From Crambe crambe (lineage: Eukaryota > Porifera > Demospongiae > Poecilosclerida > Crambeidae): a stretch of 64,000 bases of DNA. The number at the start of each line of letters is the position of its first letter. Within the stretch, counting starts at the first letter, position 1. Below the pieces are notes generated by a model. The model saw only the letters and a list, made by a program, of their open reading frames with translations. It had not been told where the DNA came from and did no database searches. Positions 1-11,900 of the stretch are shown here, piece by piece. The translations under genes were made by a program, and so were the position numbers. The stretch is from positions 2,294,001-2,358,000 of the forward strand of contig OZ004591.1 in NCBI GenBank assembly GCA_963924555.1. The letters are read 5' to 3'.

Positions 1-132
1 AAGGTGGTGTTGTGCTAGTTCCTGAGGTCGATGAAGTTTGGACATTCTTTCTTTCCCTGTTTTGTGATCATTTCTAAGTTTCAATCATTAAGTGGCTAAA
101 AATGATATTTCAATATCTAAATTAGTTTGCAG

Positions 133-240
133 AACAAATGCCGAGTCCATATGGAATGTGAAATGATGTTGAAGAAGGATGCCATGATGATGGAGATTAA
201 TCCCATGGTAGAGACACTGGACACCTCATGGAAGAAAAGA
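133..240 (+). pseudogene. Exon-like unit Y, first copy
   Basis: First of at least eight copies of a unit whose best frame reads AEQMPS..., then MMMEINPMVETLDTSWKKR, ending at AGAGG before a GT. Others start near 1470, 3741, 5905, 42776, 43550, 47242 and 49418. Several copies are followed by an extension reading EEIAVNIAKLVRKE. Frames differ between copies through small indels, so most are probably dead. I do not recognise the protein; the EEIAVNIAK part resembles RRP1 exon 3 of this same window (EELAVNIAKIIHIFK). A purine-rich stretch (about 250-430) follows and is repeated with the unit. Confidence 0.45.
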
Positions 241-1214
241 GGTTAGTAAGAAAAAGTCATGTAGGATGAGAGGATGAGAGAAGAGAAGGAAGAAGGGTAT
301 GAGAGTAGGAAAGAGGCGACTGTGTAACTATGGAGAGGGTGAAGAGGGAGGAGGGTGGGAAAAGAACTGGGATGTGTGTGTGCAGATGAGAGTGAGGGAA
401 AGAGGAGTGTGTGGGATGGATAAGAACATGATGTGAGGTGTGCGGAAAGAAAAGAATTTTGTGACCAAAAAATGTATAGCTGTGGATAGGCTTGATTCTA
501 TTATGCTGGCATAAATGTGGCATAAGAGGTACTTCCTAGCATCAGGCTTAATGAGGTGAATATTAGGACATGACTGGCGAGGTCAAGGAAGCAAGCATGT
601 AATGTATGCCTCCATTAAACACTTACTTCAGGTGTACAAAGAGAAAATCCAAATCTACATAATTATGAACAGCAAAATTTAAAATTTCCCACCCCACCTT
701 AGAAAGTGTTCTAAATGGAGCCCTGAATGGGATTCCCTCTTTTGTTCTTTTTCAACCACTTTTAGTCTGGTGTATGTATAGGGTGATTTGTGGAAGTGCC
801 TGGGGCTGGCTGCGCCAGACTAAGTGGCTCATGAGACTAGGATTAGAAATGGAGTAACAATGGTGGCGTATCTATTCTCCCAGTCATGTACTGATCATGT
901 AACTCATGCCCACTGCTGGACTGGGCCTTATTTGGAAGTCTGATTTTACCTACCTATTTTATGTATCTTGCTGGTACAGTGTACCTATCTATGGTGTAAC
1001 CTTGGTTATCCACACCTCCTTTATCCAGAACCTATATGTGACGATAGTTCCAGGTCTTTTCAATTAGCCATATCTTAAACATGCCGATGAAATGACTTGA
1101 AATTTCTGTCATGTGTTCGATGTATTATTTCACCCTCAAGGTGACTACGTAGTTACGAGTCCTGGAGAGCTGAAGTGGGTACATCTTTCTCTGAGGGATT
1201 GGTCTCAGGAAGAT

Positions 1215-1320
1215 GATCGTGTCAATATTCCAGGGTCACATTACAGTCCCCATGGTGATATTTATATAGAAGAGGACACTCCATCAGAGATGTGCAAGGA
1301 AGGAGTGGACATAGTAAATG
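1215..1320 (+). pseudogene. Exon-like unit X (copy A, first)
   Basis: The frame reads RVNIPGSHYSPHGDIYIEED, then ...EGVDIVNG, ending exactly at a GTGAGT donor. Related plus-strand copies end near 3304, 38291, 41265, 42304, 43397 and 46787. Minus-strand copies lie at 5060-5213 and 48575-48718. The fullest version (minus strand) begins after an acceptor and reads CVDLVVDYIRALDVVIIPGS. I do not recognise the family with confidence. The ending (leader, LSEGVDIVNG) resembles NAD-binding-like segments of DUF1611-type proteins, a weak suggestion only. The copies look like fragments of a repeatedly duplicated gene. Confidence 0.45.
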
Positions 1321-1469
1321 GTGAGTGATTTATCATCCTTGTGGAGATCACTACCATACTTGTAGGCACACAGTGAACATGTCAATGGATAGACACTGAA
1401 GGTCCATTCATACTGTATACCGTATGGCTGGATATTTCCAAGGATTAATTATGATTTGGTTATATTAGG

Positions 1470-1640
1470 TTGCGGAACAAATGCCGAGTCTGTATTGAAT
1501 GTGAAATGATGTTGAAGAAGGATGCCACGATGATGGAGATTAATCCCATGGTAGAGACACTGGACACCTCATGGAAGAAAAGAGGTACATACGAGGAAAT
1601 TGAAATAAGCATTGCTAAACTCATAAGGAGAGAGGTATGT
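1470..1640 (+). pseudogene. Exon-like units Y plus extension (copy A)
   Basis: It follows an AG acceptor (TATTAGGTTGCGG). The readable frame is RNKCRVCIECEMMLKKDATM, then MEINPMVETLDTSWKKRG and TYEEIEISIAKLIRRE. The matching copy B unit is at about 43550-43720. The KKRG join contains an AGAGGTAC donor-like site, so the extension may be retained intron or a separate exon. The product is not recognised. Confidence 0.4.
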
Positions 1641-3175
1641 TTGATGATAGGATGAGAGAGGGGAAGGAAGAAGGGTATGGGAGTAGGAAAGAGGCGACTG
1701 TAACTATGGAGAAGGTGAAGAGGGAGGATGGTTGGAAAAGAAGTAAGATGTGTGTGTGCAGATGAGAATGAGGGAGAGAGGAGTGTGTGGGATGGATAAG
1801 AACAGAGGATGTGAGGTGTGCGGAAAGAAAAGATACCCAATGACTGGAAAAAAAAGTTTGTGACCAAAAAATCACTAAAACATGATTAAGTGTATAGCTG
1901 TAGATATGCTGGCATAAATAGTGGCATAAGAGGTGTAGGAGTGCGGGTCCTCATATAACTGGGCCCCACAGGCCCTTAATCACTGGGGATATATGGGGAT
2001 GAGCATAGTGATTTAGGGACCCTCAGATTTGTCAATTGTTGTTATTATAAATAACAAGAGACAACAATACAGCTTTAATTAGTTATGATCATAGAAGAAT
2101 GATAGTCAATGTCCAAATCAAATGTAGTTGGTATTAGTTCACACCTTTTTGTGATACCATTAATAGGACAAAATGCCGTATCTTCTTGGCCACTCCACTC
2201 TGGCATTTTTATACATTTACAGAAGAGCTTCATCTTCATCGTTGTTGATGCAATGTGTAGCTATGGTATGTCTCTGTACTCTGATCATATCTAGTATGCA
2301 TTGTAGAATAGCTAATGCATTTTCTCAATTAACTTCAGTTGCCCAGCTTCATGCTGCACCATTAGCCTTGGTTTCTTCTTTCCGATTATTATAACGAAGG
2401 TGACCAGCATCAGTACTTTATGGACCCCATGGGGGCTCTATTTCACTAGTGATGTGGGGATGGGGTCCCTAAAAATAGGGGACTCCTTAGCATCAGGCTT
2501 AATGAGGTGAATATTAGGGCATGACTGGCAAGGTCAAGGAAGCAAGCATGTAATGTATGCCTCCATTTAACACTTCAAGTGTATGAAGAGAAAAATTAAC
2601 TTTTTCCAAATCTACATATTTATGAACAGTAAAATAAAAAATTTCCCACTAATCCTCCGCCCCTTTATTGTCTAGAGCACTGATTTTTCCCATCCTTATA
2701 AAGTGTTCTAAATGGAGCCCTGAATGGGATTCCCTCTTTTGTTCTTTTTCAAGTCCACTTTTAGTCTGGTGTATGTATAGGGTGATTGTGGAAGTATCTG
2801 GGGCTGGCTGCGCCAGACTAGGATTAGAGATAGAGTAACAGTGGTGGCAGCAAACCACAATCTATTCTTCCATTCATGTGACTGATCATGTAACTGCTGG
2901 ACTGGGCTTTATTTGGAAGTCTGATTTTACCTATTATGTGTCTTGCTGGTACAGTGTACCATAGATGGTAGAGCACTCTACTATCTATGGTGTAACCTTG
3001 GTGATCCACACCTCCTTTATCCAGAACCTATATGTGACGATAGTTCCAGATCTTTTCAATTAGCCACATCTTAAACATGCTGACGAAATGACTTCAAATT
3101 TCTGTCATGTATTATTTCACCCTCAAGGCAACTAGTTATGAGTCCTGGAGAGCTGAAGTGGGTACATCTTTTCTC

Positions 3176-3304
3176 TGAGGGATTGGTCTCAGGAAGATGA
3201 TCGTGTCAATATTCCAGGGTCACATTACAGTCCCCATGGTGATATTTATATAGAAGAGGATACTCCATCAGAGATGTGCAAGGAAGGAGTGGACATATTA
3301 AATG
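3176..3304 (+). pseudogene. Exon-like unit X (copy A, second)
   Basis: Same unit as at 1215, with the block GGGTCACATTACAGTCCCCA and the same GTGAGT donor after AAATG. A Y unit follows at about 3741-3850, here cut short before TAAATATTGC by loss of the KKRG/TYEEIA part that its copy B partner at 47242 keeps. Confidence 0.4.
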
Positions 3305-4420
3305 GTGAGTGATTTTATCATCCTTGTGGAGATCACTACCATACTTGTCACAGTGTACACTGAAGGTCCATTCATACTGTTTACCATAATGGCTGGATAT
3401 AATTTCCAAGGATTAAAGGTTTTATGATTTGGTTTGATTTCTTATTCACCATCAGTTATGGATGAGTACATTCCTTTAATTATGGTCGTACTTTTTCTAA
3501 GTGTTCCGGCCATTGTTGGTTTGGTATCTCCTACCTACTCTGTTTATCTACTGAGCAATGAGCATGCCCACTGCTGGACTGGGCTTTATTTGGAAGTCTG
3601 ATTTTATGTAAGTATGTGCTTCTGGAGTCATCTTTCGTAAGGTTGTTACTTTCTTTTTCCTGTTTGTGTTTTTGTGATCACAACATCCGTTTCAGTCATG
3701 AAGTGGCAAAAATGATAATTTAATTTCTAAATTAGTGTGCAGAGCAAATGCCAAGTCTGTATGAAATATGAAATGAAATTGAAGAAGGATGCCACGATGA
3801 TGGAGATTAATCCCATGGTAGAGACATTGGACACCTCATGTAAATATTGCTAAACTCGTAAGGAAAGAGTTATGAAGGATGAGAGGGTGAGAGAGGGGAA
3901 GAAAGAAGGGTATGGGAGTGAGAAAGAGGTGACTGTGACTGTAGCTATGAAGAGGGAAGAGGGTTGGAATAGAAGTGGGATGTGGATATGCAGATGAGAT
4001 TGAGGTGTGTGTGATGGATAAGAACAGAGGATGTGAGGTAGAAAAGATCCCCTATGGCTATCTCTAAAAGTGACAATGCATAGACACTTACTCCTATCCC
4101 CTAGGAAATTTTTACTTGGAATATACATAATAATGAATCCTCCTCCACCCCTTTATTGTCTAGAGCCCTGATTTTCCCATCCTTAGAAAGTGTTCTAAAT
4201 GGAGCCTTGAATGGGATTCCCCACTTTTAGTCTGGTGTATGTATCTGTTTCATGTATATGATGTGTTCAGTGCTCTTATTAGAATATCTGAACCCCATTT
4301 CTCTCTTGCTTGACCACTGTGTTTCCATGGAGCTTTGAAGGAATCAACTATTCTTTCACATAGTCTTGTGTGAAATCCCATGGGAACATATCTTCTTATG
4401 AATCCAGTTCTATCATACAG

Positions 4421-4542
4421 GTCTACCAGTACCCTATTGAGAAGCTTTCCAGACATTATCGTGTTTTCATTCATCTCCCTCTCTCAGTCATTGGCACATT
4501 CTTCAGCTTTGTGGTCATGAATCTGTGCCTGGAAGGCCAGCT
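4421..4542 (+). CDS. Membrane-protein exon (copy A), gene unidentified
   Basis: It lies between an acceptor (ATCATACAG) and a GTAAGT donor, 122 nt, ending in phase 2. The translation has YPIEKLSRHYRVFIHLPL, then SVIGTFFSFVVMNLCLEG, the latter a good transmembrane helix. The three differences from the copy B exon (47938-48059) are GAG/GAA, AAG/AAA and TCA/TCG, all synonymous in this frame, which supports real coding history. The pattern Y-P, basic stretch, P, hydrophobic helix, Q faintly recalls the first helices of anoctamins, but I would not name it. An overlapping minus-strand frame is rejected because the same changes give a stop and missense there. Confidence 0.5.
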
Positions 4543-4608
4543 GTAAGTTAGCTGTTTTTGCATCATTCATAGTGTCTCTGTAGGCATCATAATTGAGATG
4601 ACTACATT

Positions 4609-4750
4609 TTAGCCCAAGCAAAATACCTAAAAGAGATGAGCATGCAATTAACCTCAGTAGTTCATGATAAGGAGAAAGCAATAGACTTGCTCAGTAAGCA
4701 AGAGAAAACTTTGACTGCTAAGCAACAGAATGTTGGAAATGTAGTACAAA
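4609..4750 (+). CDS. Coiled-coil-like exon candidate (copy A)
   Basis: After a TTTTAG acceptor the frame reads KYLKEMSMQLTSVVHDKE, then KAIDLLSKQEKTLTAKQQ, rich in K/E/Q with heptad-like leucines. The copy B counterpart (about 48126-48265) differs at two AAG/AAA positions within it, both silent. Its phase does not join directly to the exon at 4421-4542, so it may belong to another transcript. Function unknown. Confidence 0.3.
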
Positions 4751-5059
4751 GTGGCTGCTGGGTTACACTAATGTGGTATCACCATCTTGTGAAACCAGTT
4801 TCTTGGTGCAAGCTCTGCCACTGGAGTACTGTAGTCAAGTGTGCGATGGTGCAAGTGGAAAGACTGTTATCAGGGGGTGTGTAATCTTTTAAGAATGTGT
4901 GTGATAGGGTTACACACTCAACACTCTATTCTAGTCTACTCTCCTGAAATGCAATCTCCTCTGGATCCTTGGAAATATCCAGCCCTACTGCGTACAGTAT
5001 GAATGGACCTTCAGTGCCTGTCCATTGACATGCTCACTGTGTGCCAAACATCTACTCAC

Positions 5060-5213
5060 CATTTACTATGTCAACTCCTTCTGAGAGAGTGTTTCTAACA
5101 TCTTCTTCAATAAAACATCACCATGGGGACTGGCATGTGACCCTGGAATAATGACAACATCAAGTGCACGTATGTAGTCCACTACCAGGTCCACACAATC
5201 ACCCTACAGGAGT
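5060..5213 (-). pseudogene. Exon-like unit X, minus-strand copy (A)
   Basis: The reverse complement has an acceptor (CTCCTGTAG), 154 nt of sequence and a GTGAGT donor. It reads CVDLVVDYIRALDVVIIPGS in one frame and IEEDVRNTLSEGVDIVNG in another, so a one-base indel separates the two halves. It is the most complete X unit in the window and is inverted relative to all plus-strand copies. Confidence 0.45.
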
Positions 5214-6085
5214 AACTTGCTTATTCATGTGCATAGCTTATGGAATGATCTGTACTTCCTGTAAATGACTGTAGTGTTCCTTTGTCACTAATATATTTGG
5301 TATTCTTACTGAGCAATGAGAATGGACTGGGCTTTATTTGGAGGTCTGATTTAACCTATATCTTGCTGCTAGATTCTGGCTGTGCTTTCTGGAATTGTAT
5401 CAGTGTGCTGGGTCTATATTGAAAGTGATACTTGTATGGTAAGGTGTGGCAGTTCATGCAAGTGTATATGCCACTGTACACTGAGTCCACGTTCATGTTT
5501 TCTCGCTGGACATTCACATCCACACAAATAAATCAAGGCATAGTCACTGGATTGTCAGGTTTATTCCAAGGAATTTACGTTTCGATGATGCATCATAAGT
5601 CAATGCTAACACTTATGGACCAGAAAATGTGCCCCAGGGGTGAGGGAGATATTAGGGGAGATGTTTGTACAAGTAGTAAATGGATATTCTACTGATTCAG
5701 TCCCTGATCAATTTTAATCAGCTTAATAAATTAGTCACATCTCCAAATATGTTGATAAAATAATTATTACTTCAAACTCCTTTTCACATGTTGTATGTAT
5801 AATGGTTGGACTATCTCCTCACCAATTTCCAGTCTCAAGGCTACTAGTAATCATGAGTTAAAGTGGTCATATTTGATTCCTGTCATATTTATTGTCTTTC
5901 AGGTTGTAGAACAATCCCGAGTCTGTATGAAATGGAGAAGTATGCCATGATGATGGAGATTAATCCCATGAAAAGAGGTACGCATGTAGCTAACATGACA
6001 TCACATGTACTTGGACAACTGATGGGAACAAGATAAGAGGTGGGGCAGGGGGTGGGGATGATGTCATGTGATAGATACATGTATA

Positions 6086-6229
6086 CAGTGGAATCCAGTT
6101 ACCCTTGGGACTGAACAAAATGGTTGCTCTACAGAGGTGGTCCTTTTACACTGTATGTCTGTCTTTGAGACTATTCATTTGGACATCAAATACTAACTCA
6201 TAAGTGACCTGCTAAGTTGGGTTCCACTG
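6086..6229. mobile_element. TA-flanked MITE
   Basis: A 144-bp element bounded by TA on both sides with inverted ends CAGTGGAATCCAG and CAGTGGAACCCAAC. TA target and CAGTGG ends fit a pogo/Tc1-mariner-type non-autonomous element. Related ends recur at about 27294 and 38733. Confidence 0.65.
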
Positions 6230-6411
6230 TACTGAGGGTTTTTACTACACCCTTACTCCTCTATGAAGTGCAACTTTTGCATTGTCACACTTGATCACAT
6301 GCAAAATACTTCCCACACTCCTCCCCTTCAGTCCTGATTTTGCCCCTCCATAGAAACATCTCCATACAGCCCTGATTATGTTTATCTTCATGATTGCAGT
6401 GGTGTGTATGG

Positions 6412-6504
6412 ATGCCTGAATAGAAGGACATCTTTTCTCTGAGGGACTGGTCTCAGGAAGATTGACACTACCCATGCTGCCATCAGTTACATCATAGGCT
6501 GTCT
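6412..6504 (+). pseudogene. Decayed exon-like unit Z (copy A)
   Basis: Matches the open exon at 38990-39091 (acceptor CATGATTGCAG, donor GTGAGC) but carries an in-frame stop early and a frame change. The product is not recognised. Confidence 0.4.
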
Positions 6505-6540
6505 TGGTGAGCATTTCTTTATTGTACATATAAAATTACA

Positions 6541-6935
6541 TACATACATACATACACACATACATACATACATACATGTGATACATTCTGACATCAAATA
6601 TTGGTATATAGGCCTAATGCTATTGGCTCCATCAGTTTACATTGTACTGGATATCTTTATTTGCAGTCCATGGTCTAACAGTTATAATCCTCACTATTCC
6701 AGTCTAAATACTGAATAGAGCCATGGCTGCACTTAGACTTATTAAAAATGTGTAAAGAGCTATACAGTATTAACCATATTCATACCGAGAATGTTGTTCA
6801 TACATACATGCATACATACATACATACATACATACATACGTACGTACGTACGTACGTACGTACGTACGTACGTACGTACATACATACATACATACATACA
6901 TACATACATACATACATACATACATACATTACATA
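6541..6935. repeat. (CATA)n / (CGTA)n microsatellites
   Basis: Blocks of CATA at about 6541-6575 and 6798-6838, (CGTA)n at about 6838-6878, then CATA again to about 6929. Open frames through here are only period-4 repeat translations. A related CATA block lies at 39125-39178. Confidence 0.9.
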
Positions 6936-7235
6936 CACTGTACAATGGAACCTCTTAATGTGGACTCCCTGAAACACTTGTGTCATCAGGACACTTTTTT
7001 CCTTGTCCCATTACAATACACATCTCTACATACGTAAGTAGCCACTAGGCCCACCAGGCACATGTCCACATGGTTTCAGTGACCCTTTACCATAAGTTTT
7101 TTATGGCATCCCAAGCATATACATGTAGTTCTCACAGGAGTTTGAGTACCTTAATGTATGTATTCCTCAATCCCTTGCTAGACGTGTTCACAGCATACAG
7201 TGTACTTTGCCAGCTGTAATCCTAAGTCATTCCTA

Positions 7236-7350
7236 CCAGATAGGTATGTAGTGTGCTATGATCCTACTCAGAAGAATTCCTGGAAGTATACTTGTCCCCA
7301 TCAGATATGCTGTAATCCTGCCCTCATCTCCTTATGAATCTCCTTACCAG
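7236..7350 (+). repeat. Exon-like repeat unit W
   Basis: A unit containing AGATAGGTATGTA, TGCTATGATCCTACTCAGAA and TGCTGTAATCCTGCCCTCA. Copies start near 8358, 10656, 39519, 50144 and 54998. In the 10656 copy one frame reads YVMCYDPTQKNSWKYTCP. It may be a decayed exon, but no family is recognised. Confidence 0.4.
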
Positions 7351-7599
7351 ATTTCTGCACATTATTTGACAATGCAGTAATTGACTACAAGATTCATTAA
7401 ATCAATATTCCCCATTAATCCAGGCTACTATGCACCATGTGAAAGCAAAATTGGTTAAAGAGGTATCAGGCTTGCCCCACAATGCACCGCATTCGTCTAG
7501 TTATTTTGAGGATTATGCAACATAGCACACACAGTGGTTAAGTCGTTGTGAGACTTTTGTATTACTCTCTTATATACCAGTTATGTATGTATAATCTCT

Positions 7600-8940
7600 C
7601 TATGTACCCATTTTGTGAAACCATCATTGTGGGTTCTTCTATGCTAGTGTTGTATCAGCATCCTCTCTATACCCCTATTGTGAAACCAGCATTGTGCATA
7701 CTAGTAGTCTAGTGTTGTATCATCCTCTTATGAAACCAGTTATAATGCACAAATATTCTTTCTGGACTCCTCTTGTGTGACACCACCATGAGGTACTTTA
7801 CCTTTTTCTTTGATGGGATGAGAGAGACTAGAGGAAGGCCTGGGAACGATACATGTAGTAAAAACATTTAATTTGTGAAATAATAATGGATTTTTCCTTG
7901 AAAATGTTAGGACAGTGTCAATACAGTGTCAAGATTATGTGTACACCAACGAACTGTTCATAAACCTATGTATGTTCATGAGAATTTCAGTCCTCCTGAA
8001 AAAGGTAGCTATGGAAATTGTTATTTAGGAACTGGTCCCTGAGATGTTAACATTTATAACTACTAGTTTTATGGGTCAAGGTATGAATTACCAACGACAA
8101 TACACTATTGATACTAGGCCAATGTGTTTATCATTGTATTACAGAAACGATATCCAGATTCTCCCCAGTGAAACTGATCAGAGCGGTGCTTGAATGCCAC
8201 ATTAAAGGATTTTAATATATACAGATATGTATTGAGTATTTACATGTAATATTTATGCACTGGTGATTTGACTTCATGATCTGTAAATTTTGTGTTCCAA
8301 AAAGTTATACGTATGTAGGCAATGCTAGTACATGCATTCACAAGTGGTCCATCCCTACCAGATTGGTATGTGGAAGTATACTTGTTGTAACCAGATATGT
8401 GCTGTAATCCTGCCCTCCTTACCAGATACGTGCACAGCATGCTATAGTCCTACAACTTATGACAGAACAAAGTTCCCCCCACCAATATTCCCCACTGATC
8501 TGCACTACTATACCATGTACATAACAGCACCTGTAAGATGTGAGTACTGGTGCATGTCATGTATGTTATATGTCCTCTCATATGGAGTCTGAGCACTGTG
8601 AAATCCCAGGTCACCATGGAAGAGCTTTCAAAGAATAGATATTTGCAAAGTGTTCCTCTTGCATATCAGTTATATCATGCATACTCTCTTTCTACCCTCT
8701 CATGAAACCATCGTTGTGGGTTCCGCTACACTAGCGTTGTATCACCATTCTCTCCTTACCCCTATTGTGAAACCATCATTTAGGGTTCTGCTATACTACT
8801 GTCTAGTGTTGTATCACCCTTGTGTGAAACCAGATGCATCATGCTTTCCCTCTATTGTGAAATCAGCATAGTGGTTTCTGTGTCATCAGTGTAATATTCT
8901 ATCACCCTCTTGTGAGACCAGCAGTCCTCTAGTCCTCTTT
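7600..8940. repeat. Degenerate ~60-bp repeat array
   Basis: A loose period of roughly 55-65 bp is built around TGTGAAACCA, TTGTGGGTTCTGCTA and GTGTTGTATCACC followed by TCTCT...CCCC. It is seen repeatedly at 7600-7760 and 8690-8930, again at 11460-11660, 13120-13330 and 39830-39960, and in copy B at 50500-50690, 55790-55990 and 57420-57620. No long open frame is shared by the units. Confidence 0.6.
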
Positions 8941-11900
8941 AGAGACTGACATGACAAAAGATACATGTACGTAAAAGTACCCAGTAAGCACATTTAATAA
9001 GTTATTTAAGGATCTGACAGTATCTGATAGAACTGATCTCCCCCCACGTACAATAAGACTACTTCTCAGTAGTCACCACCCCTCTTTATTGATTAGTTTG
9101 TGAAGCACTGTGTCTGTGTCTGTCACGGTATGCGATATTACTGCTGACCACTGGCCATTTTTCAACCATTTTTTCTCTTTGGTCAGACAATTCCAACTTT
9201 AGTCGGATATCCTGTCAGAACAAATTCAAGAAGTCACATCATATAGATACACTCAAAGAAGATAAATCATCAGCAAATGTCTGACTAAGGTTGATTTGGT
9301 CAGACAAAATGTCCTATCAAACTGAAACTCTTATTTTGCACACTGTTATCATGTTAAACATTGTCATCTACATGAGTTCCCAGGTCACCATAAGATACTT
9401 GAGCTGGACAAAGTCCTAGCTACTGTGAGGGACTTGTATCACCCTCTTGTGAAAAGAGTTATATGTGTATTCTCTTTATCCCCCAGACACTTGTGTATAA
9501 GGGGAGGTGAGGAAGTCGAAGTAGCTGGAATGGGTACTGTTAGGACATGGTGGAGTGGCCTTGATTGTGAGGTAGTCTCATTATAGGGTGACAGGTTTGT
9601 TCCCTATTTCCATCCTGTAGTGAACATCTGTTTAGAACCAAACACTCAGAAATCTTTATAGGATGAATGATGAATGAGGTCTACCATGTATGATGTGAAA
9701 AGCAATGATGTTTCATAATCCCAGAAAATGTGCTCATTAGAATTTATTTCTTAAGATATAATAGCACCCTACATAGAAATTCAATAAAGCCCCGAGGGTT
9801 CCATGATATTTGGAAACGTCATCTTCTTCCCTATAATCTTCCACAGTATAGTTGTCCTAGCAATATTTATCAGTTTTCTACACTTGAGAAGACTGAAGTT
9901 ATCGATCCATGGATAGTGACCCTTCAAAATGATTCAACCCACCTTTATGCACTGGTGATTTGACTTCATGATCTGTAAATTTTGTGTTCCAAAAAGTTAT
10001 ACGTACGTAAGTGCAAGTTTGTCATATTTTTATCACCAGTCTCACTTCTAAATAGAGCATAGGCTTCACAATAGGCTCCATCTTCAGCTGGTGGACAGAC
10101 AAGCCACTCTTTAAGTCAATGTATATGGAATGCTCTATTCCATACTCAGTATGGATAGCTTATGCTTTGTTTATTGGTAGATATGTGGTTGATACATGTG
10201 GTTGTAACTGTTTGTATAACTCTACACTTTTAATTAACTCTAAGTGTAGCCATGGTACAGTTTACTTAGGCTCTATTCAATTTGATGCATCCCCTGGAAG
10301 TCTTATCTGAGCACTGGTATCACCCTCTTCTGAAACCAATTCTCCATGAATTGTGGGTTCTGTGATATGAATTCCTTGATCAACTAACTTGAGTGATTCA
10401 GTTGTGTTGTGTATGTTCCCTCTCAATGTGGACTCCATGGTGATATGAAATAACATGGACACATGTTTCCATGTCCTGATTCATTTCTATAATAGGACAC
10501 TCTTCCAGGACACTCCACTAAGTGTCTACATGAGAGATTCCACACCCTCTTTTTGATGTATTGAGTAAACCTTTATGCAGTAGTAGTATTATGTGTATAC
10601 CTTTACAACCTCTGGACAACCAGCAAGTTCTACAGGAACTCCATGTACCATCCCCACCAGATAGGTATGTAATGTGCTATGATCCTACTCAGAAGAATTC
10701 CTGGAAGTATACTTGTCCCCATCAGATACGTGCTGTAATCCTGCCCTCATCTCCTTATGAATCTTCTCCTTACCAGTTACAGAATCCCTTGACTACACTT
10801 CTCCACATTGTCTGACATTGTAGTAGGTAATATTTGTAGATTCATTGAGATTTCCCCACCAATATTCCCCATAATCCGAGCTACTATGAATACCATATGA
10901 AAGCATTGCACTTTTCCTTTTGATTAGTGCATGCCTTGAACCCTTGTAGGACTCTTACTCTTATCTTGCCATTGTTAATTTTTTTTCCTTGGCTGTCATT
11001 TTTGTTACCTTATTATTTGTGGATACTAAGACTTAGTGGTTTGGTGGGTGCTTATATTTAGTTTTAGAAGATACAGCCACCAATTCTTCATAATAAGAGT
11101 TCTACTGATTTGTATGGCTGTCCTGATTGTGGTTTTTTGTTGTTGGTGTTGCAATAATTCTCCATCTTCTTCGTAACTTTAATTGAATGACTTCATAATT
11201 ACCTTCTTGTAAAATGTTAAATTTAGTACCCCCCCCCCCCCAAGACTGAATCTTCCCCCACCCCCTTATTGTCTAGAACTCATCCTTTGAAGCATTTCTG
11301 AATACAACCCCGAGGGAGATCCCCTCTACAGTATGTATACTTGTTAGTAAAACTCTCAAATCTGATAGAACTGCCAAATCTAATGCAGAATCAGATCAAT
11401 TCTCTATCAGTTATGTCCTGACATGTACATATGTGCATCTTGGTTCTTGTTTTAAATCACCTTCTTGTGAACCAGTTGCATATTCTCTCTACACTCTGTT
11501 TTGATACCAGCATTGTGGTTCACTGACAGTTATCACCTCAGTTCCATCATGCAATCTCTCTATGCCCCCTAGTGAAACCAGCATTAGACTAGTGTTGTAT
11601 CACCCTCTTGTGAAACCAGTTCCAGCAATCATAATCTTCTTTACTCCCCTCTTGTGAACCAGTTTTCCTTGAAAATGTTTTGATGATGGCAATAGATATG
11701 TCATTGTTTGTGTGTCATTGTTTGTGTGCATAAGAGCTGGTCTTAGAGATGTTTGAGGAGACACTGTTTACTGTGACCACCAATGGGACAGGAAGGTGAT
11801 CTAGGCTGGTATAGGTGCTGTTAGGACATGCGGAATGGCCTTAATTGTGAGGTGGTCTCATTATAGGGTGGTCTAATTAGACAGGTTTCACTGTAAAAGT

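Noticed and set aside
6748-6986. Open frames on both strands over (CATA)n/(CGTA)n
   Set aside because: They are translations of a period-4 microsatellite (HTYIHTYI, YVCMYVC) with no other coding sign.
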